Source of the DNA: Xenoacremonium recifei
Taxonomy: Eukaryota > Ascomycota > Sordariomycetes > Hypocreales > Nectriaceae
Direction: 5' to 3'
DNA length: 64,000 bases
Assembly (NCBI GenBank): GCA_012184525.1
Contig: WOFQ01000061.1
Coordinates: 62,001 to 126,000 of the forward strand
The notes below the pieces were generated by a model. The model was given only the letters and a program-made list of their open reading frames with translations, did not search any database and had not been told where the DNA came from. Numbering within the stretch: the stretch's first letter is position 1; each line of letters opens with the position of its first letter. A program made the position numbers and the translations under genes. Positions 44,652 to 56,183 of the stretch are shown here, in pieces.

Positions 44652-46459
44652 CTAAGGGACTACGACCCCCTTCACGTCAACTTTCACACCACCCAACTCA
44701 AACCCTTCCCGTTGCGCAAGTTCCCACTCCTCCCGCAAAGCGCGAGTCCTTGCCTCACATCGAGGTATAAATCGGGCCTTGAAGCGGCAAGGTAGCGTGT
44801 TCACGCCATCTTCGTATGCTGTGTCAGAATAATCAACCGGTAGAAGTCTCTTTGTTGCATCCAGTCCTGGCTCAATCTTAAATGCCCACAAAATCTTGGC
44901 CAGCGTGATGAACAGACTATTCTCCGCTAGGTGCATACCCGGACAAATGCGCCGGCCACCACCAAAGTCGAAGTGGTCGCGAGCTTTGCCGTCCTTCATG
45001 GCTGCATATACGCCGGCTCTATATGGATAAGCCAGATATCGATCGGGGTTGAACTTCTCTGGCTCCTCCCACCGGTCCGGGCTATAATGCAGCGCATATT
45101 GCACCATGCATACCACCGTGTTTTTCGGAATATGGTAGTCTTTATACGTAACAGGCCCCGTCGTGTAGTGAGGCGTGCCGATCGTGGTTACAGGCCGCAC
45201 GCGCAAGATCTCCTTCCCGATAGCCCAAATGTAGGGAAGAGCATCCTCGTCGCTGAACGAGGGGGATCGAGAATCGCCTACAACGCGTGAAAGTTCTTCG
45301 TTCGCTTTCGCTTGTACTTCGGGATGCGCTGAAAGATACAAGATGGCGCTATTCAGAGCCGAAGACGTCGTCTCCGAGCCTGCCTCAATCATCGCTATCC
45401 GTGGGACGCAGTGTGTCAGCAACCTAGACTCTGCTTTGGCAAAGGGACTTAGAGGTTAGGCCTCGTTAAGAAACTTACAGCCAGCCACAAAACTTGCTTG
45501 CTCTTGTGTGATGCCTTGCTTTTCAAAGTCGTTCTCGATGAACTTCTTAAACAGGCATTGAGGGGCGCGGTTCTCCTTCAGGGCATTATTGAGTCTATTC
45601 CAGTATCCCATCCATGTAGTCTTCTGTGACTTGTATGCGGCCGTTGCTCTCGGACGCCACCATTGGAGGCAGGCAGGGATATTTCCTAGAGGTGGAAACA
45701 AGTCGGCAAGATACGCGCCTGGTTTTGCAGCGAGGGAAAAATCAGTAAGCACTTGATAAATGGCTCGAATATCAGCGCAATCCTATCGAAAATTGTCTAG
45801 TTTTAGAAGACCTGAACATGCTATATGAGTATTGGTTCGGTAAAACGTACCCAGGTAGGGACACGGAGCCCGTAGGTGCTAAGCATAACAACAGAAGTTG
45901 TATATCTTCGGACATGCATGTAAAAGCTCTCCTGGTCGTCGTTGTCGGTTAAGATTTCATATAGGAGCTGCTTGGCTTCGAACTCTTGGCCAGGCTTGAA
46001 CGTTGACGAAGCCTTTGGCGTTAGTGACTTATGAACGATGGCCCTGAGCTTTCGCCATTTTTCACCATAGTCTAGGAGGAGGAGTCTGTTGCCACCTGAG
46101 ACGGTTTCCGATAGGACAGGTTGTGGCACACGGCCAGACGTAACGGCTGACTGCTTGTCGAAGATCTCGCGGACGGCTTCTGGGCTATTGACGAAAACCC
46201 AATTCTCCCATCCGATACGAACGCTGACGAGTTCTCCGTATTGCTTCGCCCAACGCTGCAGTTGGCGATGAGGGTTAGTTCCCAGTTGGTGTGCGTTCCC
46301 GATTATTGGTAGACCCCTTGGTCCCGGCGGGAGTTTACCAGCATTGCTTCGACTCGTTTGTAACTTTCTAATAATGAAGGCTATTGATATTAGGGAAAGG
46401 AAAATGTACGTGGATAGCGCCATAGTGAATGTGAAAAAGCTGGGAAGGAAAGTAGACAA
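44652..46459 (-). CDS. Cytochrome P450, O-methylsterigmatocystin-oxidoreductase-like (P450-3)
   Basis: A microsomal P450 of about 525 residues. N-terminal helix, then the hinge KLPPGPRGLPIIGNA. The I-helix is complete (IEAGSETTSSAL), ExxR is in GKEILRVRP, the PERF region in FNPDRYL and the heme loop in FDFGGGRRICPG. Introns lie near 45850-45783 and 45470-45400. ATG at 46459 gives a longer leader; 46423 (MALSTYIF) is an alternative. It is a relative of the P450 at 58926-60772: both share the LPPGPRG, GSETT and C-terminal EGF/GLQYGG-type layout, so they may act on related substrates. A TTGGGGTA octamer lies about 225 bp upstream, and a reductase gene is 2 kb away. Confidence 0.88.
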
Positions 46460-47002
46460 ATTTAGATGACTATCTTAACGTTCGTCATGAAAGAGGTAGG
46501 TCGCGCTTTGTTTCGATCTTTTCTATTTCCAAACCTCCAGTGGGTGTACCATCGCTACGGAAAGACCCATAAGGTTGGCAGTTGGGGGTTTCCCCTCCTC
46601 CTCGCCCCCAAATAGCCTCTAGGATGCTCCGCCTAGGGATATGTACCCCTCTAATGCCGAGAGTGCTCAGTGAAAAACTACCCCAACTTTGAAACCTCCC
46701 GTGTTTGCGTTTGTTTGTGGGGAAACAGTTCGGGAAGGGTGGAGGGGTTAAATGAAATTGAGGGCCATAATTCTGGAAACACGCGCCACATAGAACACCC
46801 TGATCACGACCACGTAACTTGGATCGAACTACGCTGAGCCCCCCTGCCCTTCATGAAAGCAGCTTCCAATAGAACTATATCAACGGGTAGCATGTGTACT
46901 TTCTTTGCAAAGAAAAGTAGATTACATTCTGTAAATGAATATGTCTGCCTGTTCCTAGTGGTAACGCATAAACTACTCCGCTGTTACCGGCAAGCCGGAG
47001 TG
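46460..47002. promoter_or_regulatory. Promoter of P450-3
   Basis: 543 bases. TACCCCAA lies at 46679-46686, TTGGGG at 46582-46587 and CCCCAA at 46606-46611. The hydrolase gene to the right ends at 47003. No gene is seen. Confidence 0.5.
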
Positions 47003-48192
47003 CTACGCCGGTTGACCTGCTGAAATTCGCGACATACAGTCCTTCTCAGTCAGTCGCGGGTGTAGGATAGACAACAAAACCGTATCCTTCCCCTTTCTGA
47101 TAAATTCGGCATCATGAGCCATGGCGAAGTGCATTCCATACATCCGTACTGCTTCTCTAAGCCTCTCGATCGTGTCTGACGCTGCATCAAAATCCTGATG
47201 TAGGCAAAACCTCGAACCATCCGGCATGGAGACATTGGCCATTGCACGTTTTCCATCAAATATGTCTCTGCAAATGGATCAAAACAGGTTATCGTGTGTC
47301 AAACTTCCAGGGTAATAGACGGAGTGGTAGTACCTGGAATGACAGCAGTCACTTCCCAAGAGGACAAGTTCTCCTGAAGGTAGACGAACGCACGCCGCAA
47401 GATTTCCCGGCATGTGGCCAGGCGCTTGGATGATCCAAAAGCTGCCGTCTCTGAAATAATCCATTGCTTTCTCAAAAGGCCCCCATGGCTGCCATGGCCC
47501 ATCCAGCTCTTCAGATGCTTCCTGCCTAACTGTTTCATCGTCACTGAAGAAACGGGCGTCCCACTGGACTGTCGGTTCGACTTTGCCCCGTTGTATATGC
47601 CCCGGGCGACAATGAGATACAGTCCCCGGTCCGAACAAAACTTGAGCCTTTGGGAACTCTTGTTTGACAGGACGGCAGTGATCCCAGTGAGCGTGACTAT
47701 GGAGCGATGAAGAAAAGAGCCAAATGTCAGTTTGAACTACATTCTCCTACAGCATGCGGACCGTTTTCAAGTAGGGGGGTCTTTTATGTATGTACCTGAA
47801 GATAATTGTATCGATGTCCTCCGCCTCGACTCCAACAGCTTCCAGCTGATCAACTAATGAATAGCGCGGGCCTATTGGGTTGCAGCTTGTCCACTGAAAC
47901 TCCAAAACGCACGGCGTATATAAACTACGATCCTATTCTCTGTCAGACCCCGTGTCTCATGTGCAGGGATTTCGCTCAAAAACCGACTAACATTACTGAT
48001 ACCAAGGTCCCAAAGGATTCTGCGGCCCGTAGATTTGTGGTGGATATAGAAAGCCCAATCGTAGAGATAATAGGTCTCGTGGCGGGCATCCGCGTGTAGC
48101 CTCCAATCCTCGGTCGTAGTAAAGCCTCCTCCGTCCAAGAGGATAAGCTCGACCTCACCGCTTGCTTTCGGAAGGGTCGTTCTGTGTGCCAT
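47003..48192 (-). CDS. Metallo-beta-lactamase-fold hydrolase (MBL1)
   Basis: A zinc hydrolase of about 325 residues, lactonase/lactamase-like. The first exon carries LILLDGGGF and WDLGISN. An intron near 48011-47953 (donor GTTAGT) joins ISN to DRSLYTPC. The next exon ends IDTIIF, and the intron to about 47702 gives SHAHWDHCRPV, the HxHxDH metal motif. Later ligands lie in QAPGHMPGN and GSDCCHS; the last intron, about 47333-47268, leads to DIFDGKRAM. No signal peptide. It is divergent from the P450 reductase. Members of this fold open lactones; the Fusarium benzoxazolinone-opening enzyme is one fungal example. A second such gene lies at 51064. Confidence 0.85.
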
Positions 48193-48479
48193 TCTGTCAA
48201 TAAAACAAAAAAATTGACACTAAGAGGAGGACTTGAACAAGGATCAAGACTGGGCCTTAATACAGTGCGACTTTCACTAGGTTTCGTCTACAGGGTGGCC
48301 TTTAACCCCACAGCTACAGTACTTACCCCGCGAAGACCCCAGAACAGTACTCGTTCAGACCGTTACCACTGGATTCTGCTAGCCCCAAGGGAAGAGGGTC
48401 TTCGCAATCTGACAGGGTACATTAAGCGATACAGTAATTTGTTTGCGTATTCATCAACTTCCCTCTTTGTTGTACAGCC
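48193..48479. promoter_or_regulatory. Bidirectional promoter, MBL1 / P450 reductase
   Basis: 287 bases. A CCCCAA hexamer lies at 48383-48388, about 95 bp before the reductase ATG. The exact octamer is absent. Confidence 0.4.
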
Positions 48480-50695
48480 ATGCCTTCTCTCGAGGTTTTG
48501 ATCACCGTTCTTGCCCTTGTCTACATACTCTGGGCCAGGCTCAAAAGGCCCACAGGCGACAAAGCAAAGTCTCGAAGCATAGACACCGCCCATGCCAGTG
48601 CAGAAGACGAGGGGCAGTCGAAAGACATCATTCAGTTGATGGAAAATGAAGAAAAAAACTGTGTAATTTTCTTCGCGTCTCAGTCAGGCACCGCCGAGAA
48701 TTATGCCTTGCGGCTAGCGAAGGAGGGTAGAAGTCGTTTTGGCCTCGAGACTATGGTGGCCAGCGTTGAAGACTATCACCTAAGCTATCTGGACGCCTTA
48801 CCAGAGAACAAGCTTGCTATTTTTATCATGTCAACCTACGGTGATGGCGAGCCTCCGGATAGTGCCGTTCAGTTCTTCGACTTCATTACTTCCGACGACC
48901 CGTCCTTCTCCTGCGGTACGTCTTTATCCAATCTCAATTACGCTGCCATTGGCTTGGGAAACAAGACGTATGAGAATTACAATGCTGTGATCCGGAAAGT
49001 CACAAGAGCTCTCGATGGCCTCGGCGCTCATAGCCTCGTGGAGGTGGGCGAAGCTGATGATGGAGCTGGCACCACCGAAGAAGACTTCATCGCTTGGAAG
49101 GAGGTCATGTGGGCTGCATGCTCCAAGTATATGGGTGCCTCAGAACACCAAACTGTGTTCGAGCCTAGCTTCCGTGTGATCGAGAGTGAAATCTTGACCA
49201 CTCAATCGCCCAATGTCTATCTAGGAGAACCAAACCAAGCTCACCTTGGTGCAAAGCCAAACACGTTATCAGGGCCCTTCGACGCGTCCAACCCATTTCT
49301 CGCCCCTGTGTTGCAATGCAGGGAGCTCATTTCTTCTGCTGAACCGCGCAATTGCATCCATATGGATGTAAGCCTTGCGAACAGTGGCCTCTGCTATGCA
49401 GCTGGAGACCACATCGCAGTGTGGCCATCGAACACGGACGAGGAGGTCCATCGGGTACTTCGCGCTATTGGTCTTCATGAGAAAAGTAGCCAAGTCATTC
49501 AAATTGAGAGTCTAGATTCAGCAGGACCTCGTCCGTTTCCGACGCCTACCACCTACGACACGTTAATGCGATATTACCTCGAAATTGGAGGCCAAGTGTC
49601 CCGGCAAACGGTCGCGGACATCGCTCCCTTTGCACCAACACAAGAAGCAAAAGATGAATTACGCAAGCTTGGCAGCGACAAGGACTACTTTCACCAGCAA
49701 GCTGCATATGCGAATATTGGTCGCATCCTTGAGCGTTATGGAACAGGAGCACAGTGGACGGATCTGCCGTTCTCTCTGTTGATCGAGAGTATACCAAAAA
49801 TGCAACCCCGGTTTTATTCCATAGCGTCCTCACCTCGCTCACAACCTAATGAAGTATCTATAACGGTGGCCGTCAAATCAGAAGTACCTTTCGGTCGGGT
49901 TGCTGAAGATCCATTCTGTGGAGTGGCATCGAATTATATCTTGGCTGTCCAGCAGTTTCAACAAAACAGTGGTGCAACGCATGGCCACTGTCAAAGATAC
50001 GAAATAAACGGACCGCGGCAAAGCTACTTGCTGGAAAACAAGTTACACATCCCAATCTATATCAGGCACTCTCACTTTAAGCTGCCCAAAGATTTTACAC
50101 GGCCTATCATAATGATTGGCCCGGGGACGGGCGTCGCACCGTTTCGGGGGTTTGTCCAGGAGAGAGCGCAGCAGTATCGCAACGGTGAACAAATTGGCCA
50201 AATGATGCTTTTCTTTGGCTGTCGACGTCAATCTGAAGACTTTCTCTATGAGAATGAATGGAAGGTCTGTTTGAACCCACAAAGTAATATGGATAATAGG
50301 TTTACTCAAACTTGTGACAGGAATATGAGCAGGAGCTCGGCCGTTCCTTCAAGATTCTCACTGCCTTTTCTCGACAGGGCAAAGGCAAGGTCTATGTCCA
50401 GCATCGTCTCATGGACAACCAGGCGGATGTTTACAGGGCACTCGAGAATGGCGCATACGTATATGTTTGCGGCGACGGAAAACATATGGCGCAAGATGTC
50501 AGTCGAGCATTGATGGATATTATATCAGCTGGGCAGCAAATATCTCGAACCCAAGCGGAAGCAGTGGTTAAGAGGATGAGGAATGATGGTTTATATCAGG
50601 TACGTCTCTAACTATCTATAGTATCATCTGGGTGTCTAGCGGCAAGCATCTACTAACATTTTTTGCTCGGTAAACAGGAAGATGTGTGGGCGTAG
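48480..50695 (+). CDS. NADPH-cytochrome P450 reductase (cluster copy)
   Basis: The electron donor for microsomal P450s, about 690 residues. An N-terminal anchor (VLITVLALVYILWARL) is followed by a flavodoxin domain (ASQSGTAENYA, STYGDGEPPD, GLGNKTYENYN), the FAD domain (RFYSIASSPRS) and the NADPH domain (MIGPGTGVAPFRGFVQER, FFGCRR, YVCGDGKHMAQDV). Introns 50265-50320 and 50600-50677; the last exon gives EDVWA, matching the family end with the C-terminal tryptophan in place. Every functional motif is intact. Fungi normally keep a housekeeping reductase elsewhere, so this copy is likely dedicated to the cluster P450s at 44652 and 58926. Confidence 0.93.
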
Positions 50696-51063
50696 AGGAG
50701 GACAAGACAAGAAGTAGATAAATTCCATTTAGTATCAAAGTTTCACAAATTAGCTCATGAGGGTCTGCTCTGTTCGCCAGAATGGAAGGCTAATTCATAT
50801 AGTAGGGTTATTTTCTACTTTCCTGGTTAAGCTTTGGCATGTACAGTTGACTGCGCCAAGCTTTCCTAAAATTTGAGATAAAACTTGTTGAAAACACATT
50901 TCGACACATTTTCGACCCCACTCGAAGATCTGGGTGCAAGTTGGGGTATAAGCCGACGACACATTCTTCGCGGGAGTTTGCCTCCAAGACTTAAGATACA
51001 TATACCCCAAGTGCTCGCCACTAGAAGCTACTAAGCAGTCCGTCTCAACCTCAACCAGAATAT
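50696..51063. promoter_or_regulatory. Promoter of MBL2 with two octamers
   Basis: 368 bases. TTGGGGTA at 50941-50948 and TACCCCAA at 51003-51010 face each other, 123 and 61 bp before the MBL2 ATG. No gene is seen. Confidence 0.6.
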
Positions 51064-52008
51064 ATGGAGCCATTTAATGACTTTGAGGTTATCGCGCGGG
51101 GCTGCGTCCGCGTCTCTGCTTTGCAAGGTGGTTGGTTCACATTACCAAATCGGCTATTCGTTTCCAATGTCCCAGAAGACGAGGCAAGCCAAGTACCGTC
51201 CTTGTCTTTTCTTGTGACGTACGAATCCGGTGGCGATGATTCAACTTCGAAATACCTGCTTTTTGACCTGGGTTTACGCCGTGATCCCAAGGCATATACC
51301 CGTCAGATTCAAAAGCATCTGGAGAATAGAAAGCCAATTCAGTTCCTGCCCGATGTCCGCCAAAGCTTGCTAGACGGTGGCCTTGAGCTTGACGCTATTG
51401 GCAAGGTCATCTTCAGCCACGTGCACTGGGACCACATTGGTAGTCCTTCGGATTATCCCCACGCAAAATTCTTTGTAGGGGCCGGATCCTTGAATGTGAT
51501 CAAGAATGGGTTCAATAAGCATATGTCTCATTCAAACTTTCAACATGATCTTTTCGACGGTCTGAGTATAGAAGAGTTTCCGGACCCATCTATACCAGCA
51601 CCTACTGATCCAAAGGCTAAGACTTGGAGGACGATAGGAGGATTGAACACTTTAGACATCTCTGGAAATGGCTGCCTATATATTGTTGACACTCCTGGAC
51701 ACTTGATAGGTCACATAAGCTTGCTTGCGCGCCTACGACCGTGTCAATGGGTACTCCTCATAGGGGACGCTTGCCACGATGTCAGACTTTTGACAGGCGA
51801 GAAGGCTATAGCGGAATGGTGCGACCCAGAAGGCAGAACATGCTGCATACACATGGATAAGGAGATGGCATCTAAGACTCTGGCTAGATTTCGGGAGCTG
51901 AAAGAAGCATTTTCGCATCTCGGGTTCGGATTGCAGATTGTTTTTGCCCATGACGTGTCATGGGCAAGGTCTAACCCGGCTGCTTTCTTCCCCGGATGCA
52001 TAGAGTAG
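51064..52008 (+). CDS. Metallo-beta-lactamase-fold hydrolase (MBL2)
   Basis: A zinc hydrolase of 314 residues in one exon. The strand leading into the active site is YLLFDLGLRRDP; the metal motif is FSHVHWDHIG; later ligands are in DTPGHLIGHI and GDACHDVRLL, and the end has FAHDVSW. The layout is that of N-acyl-homoserine-lactonase-like proteins. It resembles MBL1 in order and motifs but is intronless. It lies between the reductase and the first HIBADH-like gene. Likely substrate class: lactone, lactam or ester. Two TTGGGGTA sites immediately upstream suggest pathway control. Confidence 0.9.
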   Translation: MEPFNDFEVIARGCVRVSALQGGWFTLPNRLFVSNVPEDEASQVPSLSFLVTYESGGDDSTSKYLLFDLGLRRDPKAYTRQIQKHLENRKPIQFLPDVRQSLLDGGLELDAIGKVIFSHVHWDHIGSPSDYPHAKFFVGAGSLNVIKNGFNKHMSHSNFQHDLFDGLSIEEFPDPSIPAPTDPKAKTWRTIGGLNTLDISGNGCLYIVDTPGHLIGHISLLARLRPCQWVLLIGDACHDVRLLTGEKAIAEWCDPEGRTCCIHMDKEMASKTLARFRELKEAFSHLGFGLQIVFAHDVSWARSNPAAFFPGCIE

Positions 52009-52253
52009 AGGATTCATTTGTAATTTTCCAGATACTTCAACAATTCAAGATTAATGCATATTATGCCCCTCATCCCTCCACTCAAAGAGTCTTATAGGCA
52101 GATAACATACTACCCCACAGGATGGACGAGTCACACGAATTGGATCCTTATAAAATTTACAAGCACTCATTTCAACTTCAGCAAATCTTCCAGTGGCCCG
52201 AGCACCAACAGCCTACTGTGTCTTTGCTGATCTTGGATATACAACGCAACGCA
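52009..52253. other. Short intergenic region
   Basis: Upstream of HIBADH-1. An in-frame ATG at 52122 would extend that protein by 44 residues without conserved features. The near-match TACCCCAC lies at about 52112. No exact octamer. Confidence 0.4.
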
Positions 52254-53306
52254 ATGGAAAACTTGCCCAAACTCGGATTTATTGGTCTCGGCGCCATGGG
52301 CTTCCCAATGGCTTCTAATTTGATTACCAAGTCGCCCAAGGGCTCTCAGTTATTTATATACGACATTTCCGCAGCTTCCATGGAACGGTTCGCCGAGCTT
52401 CATCCAAATTTGATCTCTGTTTGCACTTCCCCAGCAGAAGTCTCCAAATCCGCGGTAGGTTGCAGAACCAGATTCAGTACTTAAAATGTCGAGTCTTTGC
52501 AGAACGCTTTGTGGTTTGATTCAGAAATGCTGATACTTCTGACATTATTTAAGGACATTATCTTCACTATGCTGCCCGAAGGCTCACATGTGAGGGCCGT
52601 CTACCTAGACACAACCAACGGTATCCTACATGAGAACCTTCGCGCAACGACAATTATAGACTGTTCCACCATCGATATTGATACCTGTGTTTTGGTACGC
52701 AGGGCAGTACAGAATGATTACCCCGATACCTCTTTCTTTGATGCTCCTGTATCAGGTGGGACTCTAGGCGCTGAGGCTGGCTCGCTCACGATTATGCTAG
52801 GATGCGCGGAGAATGACCTAGGATACCCAGCGGTGAAGAAACTTCTAGGTCTTCTGGGGAAGGCCATTGTTCCCTGTGGCAAGTCTGGCATGGGTCTAGC
52901 AGCGAAGCTTTGCAACAACTATTGCTCCGGGCTCATTGCACTTGCAACTGCTGAGGCCATGGATATTGGGATGCGACTCGGCATGGATCCGCGTCTTTTG
53001 GCTCAAGTATTTGCAACAAGCACAGCACAAAGCACTATTTGCGATAAATGGAACCCAGTGCCGGGGATATGTCCTGAGGCTCCTTCTAGCCGGGGATACA
53101 AGGGGGGTTTCAAGGTGCAGCTGATGGCCAAGGATTTTGGGCTAGCAGTCAACGCTGCTGAGAGTGCTGGGGCTACCACGTTCCTCGGCCAGGCTGGATT
53201 GAAAGCGTACAAGGACGCGAGCAATGATCCGAAATGTCGGGATCTGGACTCTCGTGTCGTCTTCCGTCATATTGGGGGCAACGAAGCCTGGCAAGACGAG
53301 TTTTAG
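52254..53306 (+). CDS. 3-hydroxyisobutyrate-dehydrogenase-like oxidoreductase (HIBADH-1)
   Basis: A beta-hydroxyacid dehydrogenase of about 315 residues using NAD(P). The Rossmann motif is GFIGLGAMGFPMA; substrate binding is in DAPVSGGTLGAEAG; the catalytic lysine is in GLAAKLCNN. An intron at 52455-52553 joins SKSA to DIIFTMLPEG. It ends with a helical domain containing GFKVQLMAKDFGLA. The family oxidises hydroxymethyl or beta-hydroxy acids to aldehydes or keto acids. A related gene lies at 62614-63770, which suggests two similar oxidation steps or divergent substrates in one pathway. Confidence 0.9.
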
Positions 53307-53795
53307 CCCCACGTAGGTGAAAATCGCCGGCAATCCTTGGGGCGATGTACTCCGCAACCGATCGATGAGAATAATACTCTGGAATATTCGGTTCAAAGCT
53401 ACGCCGTAAATTAGTTCCATGCAACTTAGGCTCCAAGTGACCTCCTACTCTTTACTCACCCTCCACCCAGACCAGACCCTCAATTTCTGCCCCAATTTCT
53501 ACCCCACACACCCCATGGGCTGAACGTGGAGTAACATAACTGGAGCTTGGGGCATCAAATGCCCTCCTTCTACGGAGTACCTGTGGAGGGGGTGGGCAAT
53601 GTAACTTGTGAATGATGGACGTCCTGGAACAGGGAGGCGGGCGGGGACTCCTGAGGCCTTGTCTTAAGGAAAGTCCGCACTATGTATCTGCTCCTGGAAA
53701 GGTAAGTACTCTAGATTGACTGGTATCCCTTTGGTACGTAAGCACACCTTCAACGAGTTACAACCCCACCAACTCCTTGCAAGTAAACGACAACT
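53307..53795. promoter_or_regulatory. Promoter of the CMD-like gene
   Basis: 489 bases. CCCCAA at 53490-53495 and TTGGGG at 53547-53552 lie about 250-305 bp upstream of the start. The segment 53440-53530 is C-rich. No gene is seen. Confidence 0.45.
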
Positions 53796-54230
53796 ATGTC
53801 TTCAAACACCTCGCCTTCGGAGCAAGATGTGGCTACTGCACATGAGGCCTTATTTGCGCAAGGTCTCGGAATTCGATATGAAGTAGCTGGTCGAGCTTAT
53901 GTCGATGCTGCACTCGCCGGAGGATCTTCCGAATTTGCCCAGCCGATGCAACAGCTGGTCACCGAAGCCTGCTGGGGATCAGTGTGGTCACGTCCTGGCC
54001 TAGAGAGGAAGCAGCGATCACTCCTAAATATTGCCATGCTATGTGCCTTGAATAGGGGTCCCGAACTTGCTACACACGTGCGCGGGGCCCTCAACAACGG
54101 CGCCACGGATATCGAGATTCGAGAGACTTTGCTTCAGGTGGCCATATATTGCGGCATGCCAGCAGGGCTAGAAGGCTTCAAAATTGCCGAGAGGGTTATC
54201 AATGACGTTAAGGCGGGAAAAGCGAGCTAG
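53796..54230 (+). CDS. Carboxymuconolactone-decarboxylase-like protein (CMD/AhpD fold)
   Basis: A small helical protein of 144 residues, one exon. CWGSVWSRPGLERKQRSLLN and the following LATHVRGALNNGATDIEIRE are the PcaC-type core; the histidine is in ATHVRG, and YCGMPAGLEGF closes the fold. The AhpD-type CxxC is absent, which favours the decarboxylase-like branch over peroxidases. In bacteria PcaC works in the protocatechuate pathway; fungi normally lack it there, so the role here is likely another aromatic ring-fission or rearrangement step. It lies beside FAD monooxygenase and HGD-like genes. Confidence 0.88.
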   Translation: MSSNTSPSEQDVATAHEALFAQGLGIRYEVAGRAYVDAALAGGSSEFAQPMQQLVTEACWGSVWSRPGLERKQRSLLNIAMLCALNRGPELATHVRGALNNGATDIEIRETLLQVAIYCGMPAGLEGFKIAERVINDVKAGKAS

Positions 54231-54723
54231 GAGATTGTATCTCAGGTTCACGGGAGCTAGGAGTCTCTTGAGGAGAAGAATCACCGTCTGTAATAGTCAA
54301 TACAACAGTGAATCATGCGGGCGAGTTAGAGTGCCGTAACTTAATTTCAAGTGGCTTCCTGATTGACAAGTGACCCTAGACAGCCTAGTTAATATCTCGA
54401 ACCATTTCATTTCCTTGAGCAATCAGTCTGTCGCTTGAGCTTTATCAGTATGCTTGATAATCTTCATTCGACCCTATTAGAATTTTGCAGTAGCATGCGG
54501 CACACAAAGGTATCTATGAAATTTCTTTTTCTTGTTCTATACAGGAGAGTGACTCTATAATAGTGGCATTGATTCGAATTGAGATTTTCGTGTTTAAAAT
54601 TCTGTTACGGAGATATCAAACAATAAATTTGACGTAGATTCATATTAAATACTCAAGAGTTTCATGCTGTGAAGTATAAGCAAAGTTTGAGTTATTTATT
54701 GACCTTCATCAGCTATCTATGAT
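54231..54723. other. Convergent AT-rich intergenic region
   Basis: 493 bases between the rightward CMD-like gene and the leftward FAD monooxygenase. AT-rich, no open frame of interest, no promoter expected. It holds both 3' ends. Confidence 0.5.
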
Positions 54724-56183
54724 TCAGGTCGCAGAAGTCAAGTAGTGCTGGGTGAAGTCGTAATCTAACGCATGGGCACTCTGCGAAATACGTAAGCTAG
54801 AACCTATGAACATTTAGATGGCACACGTACCTGAAGCATGTTTTGAGCAAGCCTGTGATCTGTTTCGGCTTTCTTGCAAAGCTTAAGGAACTCATCCGTC
54901 TCCAGAACCTTATCCGGAGGTATGGTAAACATGCGACGCAAGTTATCGCTAGAGATCGGATCAACTATCTCTTGGTACTTTTGGCGTCGAATAGTGCTAT
55001 ATAAGTCAAGGATGCTTTCATCTGCCTTATTCTCATACAGGCCTACGAGGCACTCGAACAAACCGGAGACATCAACTATCCCGCCTGTCAAGCCGAGGCC
55101 TCCACTATAGAATCGCAATAGTTAGAAATTGTCCCCGTAATGTGAAAGCAGCATAACTTGACTCACAATGGGTTGCAAAGATGTGCTGCATCAGCTGCAA
55201 GAAGGAATCGGCCGACTCGCATCTTTTCAGCCAAACGTTGGTGGACTTTGTATGGGCTAATGTTGACAAGTTTGACCTCTGCTGGACTGGGATGACCTGG
55301 CAGCATGGTTGTGAACTTTTGAGGCTGTCTGGCGAGGATCTCTTCCCTTTCCAAACCGGACTGCTCTCCGTATGTCACGCGCCACATACCGTCCGTCGTT
55401 ATCTTGGCAGCCATGTACCAGTGCACAGGGTCAATAATAAAGTTGGAGTCGGAGAATCCATACTTGTGGAAGTCGTAATACACCTAACCGGTAAGTATCC
55501 GACATTCAAGTCAATGCGGAAGCCGTGGTGATGAGCATACTTACGTTAGTAGCCACGATTTGTTCCTCCCAAGTCTTCCCGGGGAATGCCCAATCACCAA
55601 AGAGCGATCGTCGAATGACACTGTTAGCGCCATCGCAGCCAATAATGTAATCGGCTTCCATGGTTGACTTGGAATTCGTATCGAGGTCTTCCACGTGAAC
55701 CCAGGCCTTATCGTTGTCTTGTCCCGTGCCGGTTACACGACGGCGGAATAAATATATCAGGGTTGGAAGAGCCTTTCCATGTTCATAGAGAAGGCTGCCG
55801 AGTTGATTCAGAGGTAGAGCAATCATGCGGTCTAGTCGATCTTTTTGGGACTCGTGGTTAATTCCGGCAATATACGCTCCATCTAGGCTTCTCCACGCAA
55901 CTGTGTCTGGCGCAAAGCCCCTCTTTCGCATCTCATCTCCTACGCCTGCAAGGTTCAGAGTTTTCATCGCCGGCGGCCCATAGTGTGTAGCGCGCGGGTT
56001 ATCATCCAGCTTGTCAGACTGATCTAGAATTGTGACGTCGATCCCCTTTTGAGCAAGAAGGAGCCCAAGCAATTGACCAGCTGGACCGGCACCTACGATC
56101 AAGATCTTGGTCATGGAGTTAGCTGTCGAGACTAATTTCCCGGTGTATGGAGAAGTGAATACCTTGGAGAATCCGGGAGACAT
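54724..56183 (-). CDS. FAD-dependent aromatic monooxygenase (PheA/TfdB/MhpA-like)
   Basis: A single-component flavin hydroxylase of about 420 residues. The dinucleotide motif is ILIVGAGPAGQLLG with acidic end of strand 2 in VTILDQSD; the middle DG motif is in YIIGCDGANSV; the GD-type motif is degenerate (FLLAADAAH) but the HLCNP that follows is typical. Introns lie near 55545-55488, 55165-55107 and 54829-54782. The last exon reads SAHALDYDF and ends at 54724. The start may be 56183 or, directly before the Rossmann strand, 56114. The family hydroxylates phenols or para-hydroxyphenyl acids next to an existing hydroxyl. In this cluster it would make a ring-cleavage substrate. Two TTGGGG sites lie 170-255 bp upstream. 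Confidence 0.85.
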
